A DNA stretch of 64,000 nucleotides from the NCBI GenBank assembly GCA_007026445.1, contig VDMD01000045.1, positions 167,798-231,797 of the forward strand, read 5' to 3'. This DNA comes from Schizophyllum amplum. Its lineage: Eukaryota > Basidiomycota > Agaricomycetes > Agaricales > Schizophyllaceae. Positions 60,252 through 64,000 of this stretch are shown piece by piece. The translations under genes were made by a program, and so were the position numbers. The notes under the pieces are model-generated. The model was not told the DNA's origin, made no database searches, and saw only the letters and a list, made by a program, of their open reading frames with translations. Within the stretch, counting starts at the first letter, position 1; the number at the start of each line of letters is the position of its first letter.

Positions 60252-60600
60252 ATGTCAACTGGCAAGTCGGACGAGGCGCGCGACCAGCCCGCTATTGTCA
60301 TCGATGAGCCAGAAGCGGACGCTGCTGGCGCAAAGACTGTCGAGGCGACGTTCCGCGTCTTTGGCAAATACTCGCGTTGGGCCCTCTTCATCGGGTGAGT
60401 GTCCTCTCCGATCGTTCGTATGCTGGAGGGACGAGAAGATCACGAAAGTGAGCTGGAGACCTACCTACCTATCTCCCAAAATCAGCACCCATGACAGGCG
60501 CCTGCGCGCTATGATCGATAATATCAGATAAGTAGTCTCTGGACGGTCAGACGACATACACGTACCAGGAATACGCGACGTCCTCACTTGGTGACCATGG
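60252..60600 (+). pseudogene. truncated MFS (siderophore-transporter-like) gene, N-terminal remnant
   Basis: Two pieces resemble the N-terminus of fungal siderophore-iron MFS transporters. Piece one (60252-60394) reads MSTGKSDEARDQPAIVIDEP and ends FGKYSRWALFIG at a GT donor. Piece two (about 60532-60600) reads SLDGQTTYTYQEYATSSLGD and then HGLL. In intact family members these blocks lie next to each other before twelve or more membrane helices. Here the expected linking residues are replaced by stops, and nothing downstream resembles the remaining transporter. I therefore call a decayed 5' fragment. Homology of these short pieces to the family is from memory of the motif and is moderately certain. 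Confidence 0.55.
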
Positions 60601-61082
60601 CCTGTTGGTACTGTATGACTTGCGATGAGGCTTGAATTTTCGTAATGTATGACTACTAGTCATGGTATCTGGCCGGGCCTACCTGTCTTTTACCTTACTT
60701 AGTAACGTGTTGCATAGTGTCTCTAAAATGCGTAGTTCCTGTAGTCTGAGAGATTTATTAGGATGGGTTGATTGAGAGCTCTTGACATTGTAGGGGTTGG
60801 GAACATGAGTGCGGTAAGTTGATTTTGGAATCCAACCAAACGCAACTGCATGTGATCGTGGGAGCTGCATGTGACAAGACTTCAACGGTCACGAGTGTCC
60901 CGGTTTGGCAGGGGCTTGTTCCTACCCTCCGCAACATTCCCGGTCGTAGACGCAGATCGCAGCCTTTTTGAACCAGCAAAGGTGTCATGATTTCTCCAGA
61001 ACAGACCTCGAAAGAGATATCTGGCAACAGCACGGATATCATCGTGCAACCCTACGCCGATCGTATCCCTCATCCTCGTCAC
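60601..61082. other. intergenic region after the transporter remnant
   Basis: No coding sequence or further transporter exon is recognisable. The DNA is AT-richer than average, and the missing part of the transporter is not present here on either strand. Confidence 0.45.
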
Positions 61083-61487
61083 TCAGCTGGGTAAAGTGGG
61101 GAACTTGGTTAGTTCTTTCGACCCTTGTCGCTTTAATTGTGCTGACTGAGAAGCACAGTTACAAGCATCCCTACCCCAAACGACTCCCTTACAGCCGGCT
61201 CCTGACCCAGATGCTACGAATCCGAACGCCGTCCTGCTGCCTCCGCCACCACCGGGAATCCAGCTGACGTCGCTCCTGGGCAGTGGCTCCGTCTGACCAC
61301 CAGCGCACTCTGCATCACCTCTACGCCTCACAAATTGCGACGATCGTTTGGGTAGCGGGAAAGTGGGGGGTGCACTAGCGGGACCACGACGCGACGTAGT
61401 GATCGGGCTGGCGCTGCGGAAGGCTGCTGTGGCGGAGGAGGACAACACGCTGAGTGCAACTGAGAGGGAAACGTACAATGCTGTCAT
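61083..61487 (-). CDS. possible small secreted protein, unknown
   Basis: A single open frame of 134 codons begins with a hydrophobic segment that could be a signal peptide (ALYVSLSVALSVLSSSATAA). It continues with a Pro/Arg/Ser-rich chain and three cysteines (ECAGG, GAGCKGVVW, DACNCAS has two close together). There is no recognised domain. The 3' part has possible splice sites, so the C-terminus may differ. Without homology or transcript data this remains a candidate only. Confidence 0.3.
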   Translation of the reverse strand: MTALYVSLSVALSVLSSSATAAFRSASPITTSRRGPASAPPTFPLPKRSSQFVRRRGDAECAGGQTEPLPRSDVSWIPGGGGGSRTAFGFVASGSGAGCKGVVWGRDACNCASQSAQLKRQGSKELTKFPTLPS

Positions 61488-61928
61488 GTTGTCATTACAG
61501 GCAATGCTGAAGGGGTGAATTGCCGGGGGAACTCCTGCCTTACACAGGCACTAGCGCTACCACGGTAGCGGGCGCTTATGAGAAGTAATCATCGCTTCAT
61601 GAGTGTTCGCGATATTCTCGCACGGGCAGTGTGGGGTAGATTGGCGCAGTCAGAGTCTCCTCGGTGTTTGTCCAGGACCGTCTAAGACAGTGTCTACGTG
61701 TCCTCCGCGCGTCGACTTCAACTTGAACCCGAGCAGCCACGAGCCAGACGGGTGACTCGTGTATGTAGTCTGCGTGTCGGCATGAGGGCCGGCACCCCGC
61801 GCCGATACTCTCCGCGGTGATCAAATTTTGGCAGAGTCCTCAGCTGTCCTCCAGTCGCGTCGGGCTTATTTTTCGCGTCGCGTTTTCCTCCTCCTCTCCT
61901 CCTCCGCCCACCACCCCATACCGCAAAC
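61488..61928. other. divergent intergenic region upstream of NAA25
   Basis: Promoter space for the Naa25 gene and possibly the minus-strand candidate. A C/T-rich tract directly precedes the Naa25 start (about 61881-61920), as often seen in highly transcribed basidiomycete genes. No gene was seen. Confidence 0.45.
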
Positions 61929-64000
61929 ATGTCTCTCATGGCTGTTGAGCGCCAAATGCGCCCATCTATGGTCATCGCGCAGAGTCCTCGCACGCATGCA
62001 TACCGCCGCGCCACACGTTTTCTGACCGAGCCCCCCCTCCAGAATGCGCTCGACACCGGGTCGAACAAGTCTGCGATAGTGACGTGCAATAAGCTGCTCA
62101 AGAAGCAGCCGAAAAACATGCTCGTCAAGGTGCGCAACACGTGTGCATTGGGAGCACGGAAGCTAACGGGTGGTGGCGTAGGCGCTCAAGTCGCTGGCAT
62201 TAGTGCGCTCACAGAAGGTCGAAGAGTCGCTGGCGCTCTGCGACGAGGTGCTCGCCTCTAAACCAACCGAGGATGCTACTCTCACCGCCATGATGCACGT
62301 TCTCCGTGGGCTTGGGCGCAGTGAGCTTCCCGCTGCGCGAGCACCCGATGACTTCTCTGACTCCTCGCCCTAGACAATGATATGGTCATTATGTTTTGAA
62401 GACGCGTTCAAGAAGCAACCAGGCAACGAGGAGCTTGGCTGCCAGACCGTCTTCGCAAACATACGCGCGTTGCGGTGGAAGACGGCCCAGCAGGTGCGTG
62501 TCATACCAGAAGTCCACTCATCGCTCACTCACATGAAAATTCCTCAGCTCTCACAGAAGCTGTTCAAGACCTTCCAGGACGAGCGCTACCTCTACTGGAG
62601 CGTTATGTGCAGCGTCATGCAGGCATGTTCACCGTCCTGCCCTGTCGATCGCCGCTGACCGTAACCCCCTACAGGCGCACGACCCATCCACGCCCGCGAC
62701 CATGAAGCCCATCCTCTTCAAGCTCGCCGCGAAGCTTCTCGAACAGTCTCCCAACCCTTCGTTTGTCAGCGCCGACCGCTTTCACCTCCACCTCGCCGTC
62801 CTTAAGGAGACCGCCGACTGGGAAGCCGCCAACAAGCTACTCGACACAGATGTCGGGCGCGCTATCTGTGACACGAACCTTTCCTGTAACGAGCTCCGCC
62901 GCGAGATCATCCGCGCACAGGGCAAGTTGCGTGAGGAGGGCATCGCCGCGGAGGCACGTATAGGCGACAAGGGGTGAGTGGCGCGCATCCATGGAGTCTT
63001 CCGAGCGTGCTCCTGACACCACACAGCGACCGCAACTGGCTCGAATTCCTGTCCTTAGTGGACGGCACTTTCGTAGAGCCCGAAGCAGAGGATGCACAGG
63101 AACGAGTTAACAAGACTCGTGCTTTCTTGGAGGGCATCAAGGAGAAAGACGCAAAGACGGACCGTGCTGCGCACTTGGCCGCATTAGAGCTTGAGAAGCG
63201 TGCACGGATACACAAGACGAGTGACGGTGAGCGCCATTGCTTCACGCTATATGCACGTACTCAAGCTAAACACCCAGGCTCCTACGTCGAGCAGCTGAAG
63301 ACCTACTTCGAGGGCTTCGGCACCAAAGCATGCTGCTACGAGGACCTCAAGCCATACGTCCTCGCCCTAGAGCCCGAAGAGACCGCCGACTGGGAATCCT
63401 TCCTCCAGCCCATCACCGCCTCCTTCGTGCGTCCAGCATCCACGTCTTCCTGATGCCTTCCTTCTCACACCCCCTTCCCTCGCCACAGACGAACGCCAAC
63501 GAACTGCAACGACTGATCAACGCACACAAACTCCTTCGCTACACCTCCACCCCCACCGTCGAGTCCGAGTTGGCGATCGTGGAGGTGTATGCCAAGCAGT
63601 ACCGCGAGGGTCTGCAGTACGGTGATCACCTGCCGACCACGGAACTGCAGCCCGCGGACGATCTAGCGATCCTCGCGGGGCAGACGTTCGTCAGCCTCTG
63701 GTCGATGACGGGCGAGCAGAAGCATCTGTTCAGCGCGGCGGCCTTCCTCGAGTATGCCTTGACGAAGAGCAACCAGGCGTTCGAGATGCGGCTCATGCTC
63801 GTTCGGATATATCGCCTAATCGGTGAGCTTGAACGACGCAGTCGAAGAAGTGCGGACTGACCCATCGCGCGCAGCGGCACCATCTCTGGCATTGGATCAG
63901 TATCGTGCTATGGGCGCGAAGCACATCCAGCAGGATACGCTGTCGCACTTCGTTTCTCTCACGGGCATCACTGTTCTCGCTGGCGCCGATAGGCGATGTT
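61929..64000 (+). CDS. NatB N-terminal acetyltransferase auxiliary subunit (Naa25/Mdm20), 3' partial, one-base frameshift
   Basis: Naa25/Mdm20 is the TPR scaffold that anchors the NatB catalytic subunit to ribosomes. Exons are 61929-61970, 62043-62129, 62182-62320, 62374-62493, 62548-62622, 62675-62973, 63027-63226, 63278-63426, 63489-63822 and 63875->64000. Family blocks are ALDTGSNKSAIVTCNKLLKK, EESLALCDEVLASKPTEDAT, MFEDAFKKQPGNEELGCQ, RYLYWSVMCSVMQAH, NANELQRLINAHKLLRYT and SLWSMTGEQKHLFSAAAFLE. In the fourth exon the frame is broken at TTTT (62394-62397): MVIMF is followed by an immediate stop, while TTT would continue into EDAFKK. The intron 62623-62674 seems to have a GC donor. The C-terminus is beyond the window. 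Confidence 0.9.

Overview
The window is nuclear DNA of a filamentous basidiomycete, most likely an Agaricomycete. It is GC-rich and packed with genes carrying many introns of about 40-60 bases (GT-AG, two probable GC-AG). Most products are recognisable fungal housekeeping proteins. The class assignment is inference from gene structure and protein families; no taxonomic marker is present. I see no RNA gene, CRISPR array or prophage.

Layout. 1-1.1 kb: 3' end of an adenylate-forming reductase. 1.4-7.3 kb: cytochrome c heme lyase, ribosome-biogenesis Brix protein Ssf1, a DUF3445 protein and a WD40 protein. 7.5-11.4 kb: an unknown single-pass membrane protein and a secreted GH1 beta-glucosidase of 16 exons. 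11.4-14.6 kb: gene-poor, with a perfect 50-bp inverted repeat. 14.6-27 kb: HIR-complex subunit Hpc2/ubinuclein, a C78 (ZUP1-like) peptidase, an unknown helical protein, splicing factor Syf1, Rab geranylgeranyltransferase alpha subunit Bet4 and a 35-residue metallothionein. 27-34 kb: autophagy lipid-transfer protein Atg2. 34.1-34.3 kb: a mariner-like MITE. 34.7-47.5 kb: a nucleotide-sugar transporter, a Ser/Thr-rich membrane protein, a Crb2/Rad9/53BP1-type checkpoint adaptor, a NECAP adaptor and a disordered unknown protein. 48.4-59.4 kb: a cupin protein, mitochondrial uS17, Rlp24, NAD(P) transhydrogenase and Mediator subunit 16. 59.5-64 kb: a remnant of an MFS transporter, a weak secreted-protein candidate and the 5' part of the NatB subunit Naa25/Mdm20.

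These genes form no pathway or cluster; this is ordinary core genome. Several neighbours share short divergent promoters (Syf1/Bet4, uS17m/Rlp24, C78 peptidase/unknown). Two convergent genes end 4 bases apart.

The most important observation is technical. At least eight otherwise intact conserved genes contain single-base frameshifts, mostly at short homopolymers. Exon lengths become multiples of three only when one base is added or removed. This points to residual indel errors in the assembly rather than many independent pseudogenes. Biologically, the best unlabelled items are the small metallothionein, the MITE, a 6-base microexon in NECAP, a start-codon-only first exon in Bet4, and the TQLE repeat array in the checkpoint adaptor. 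I found no clearly new multi-gene system.
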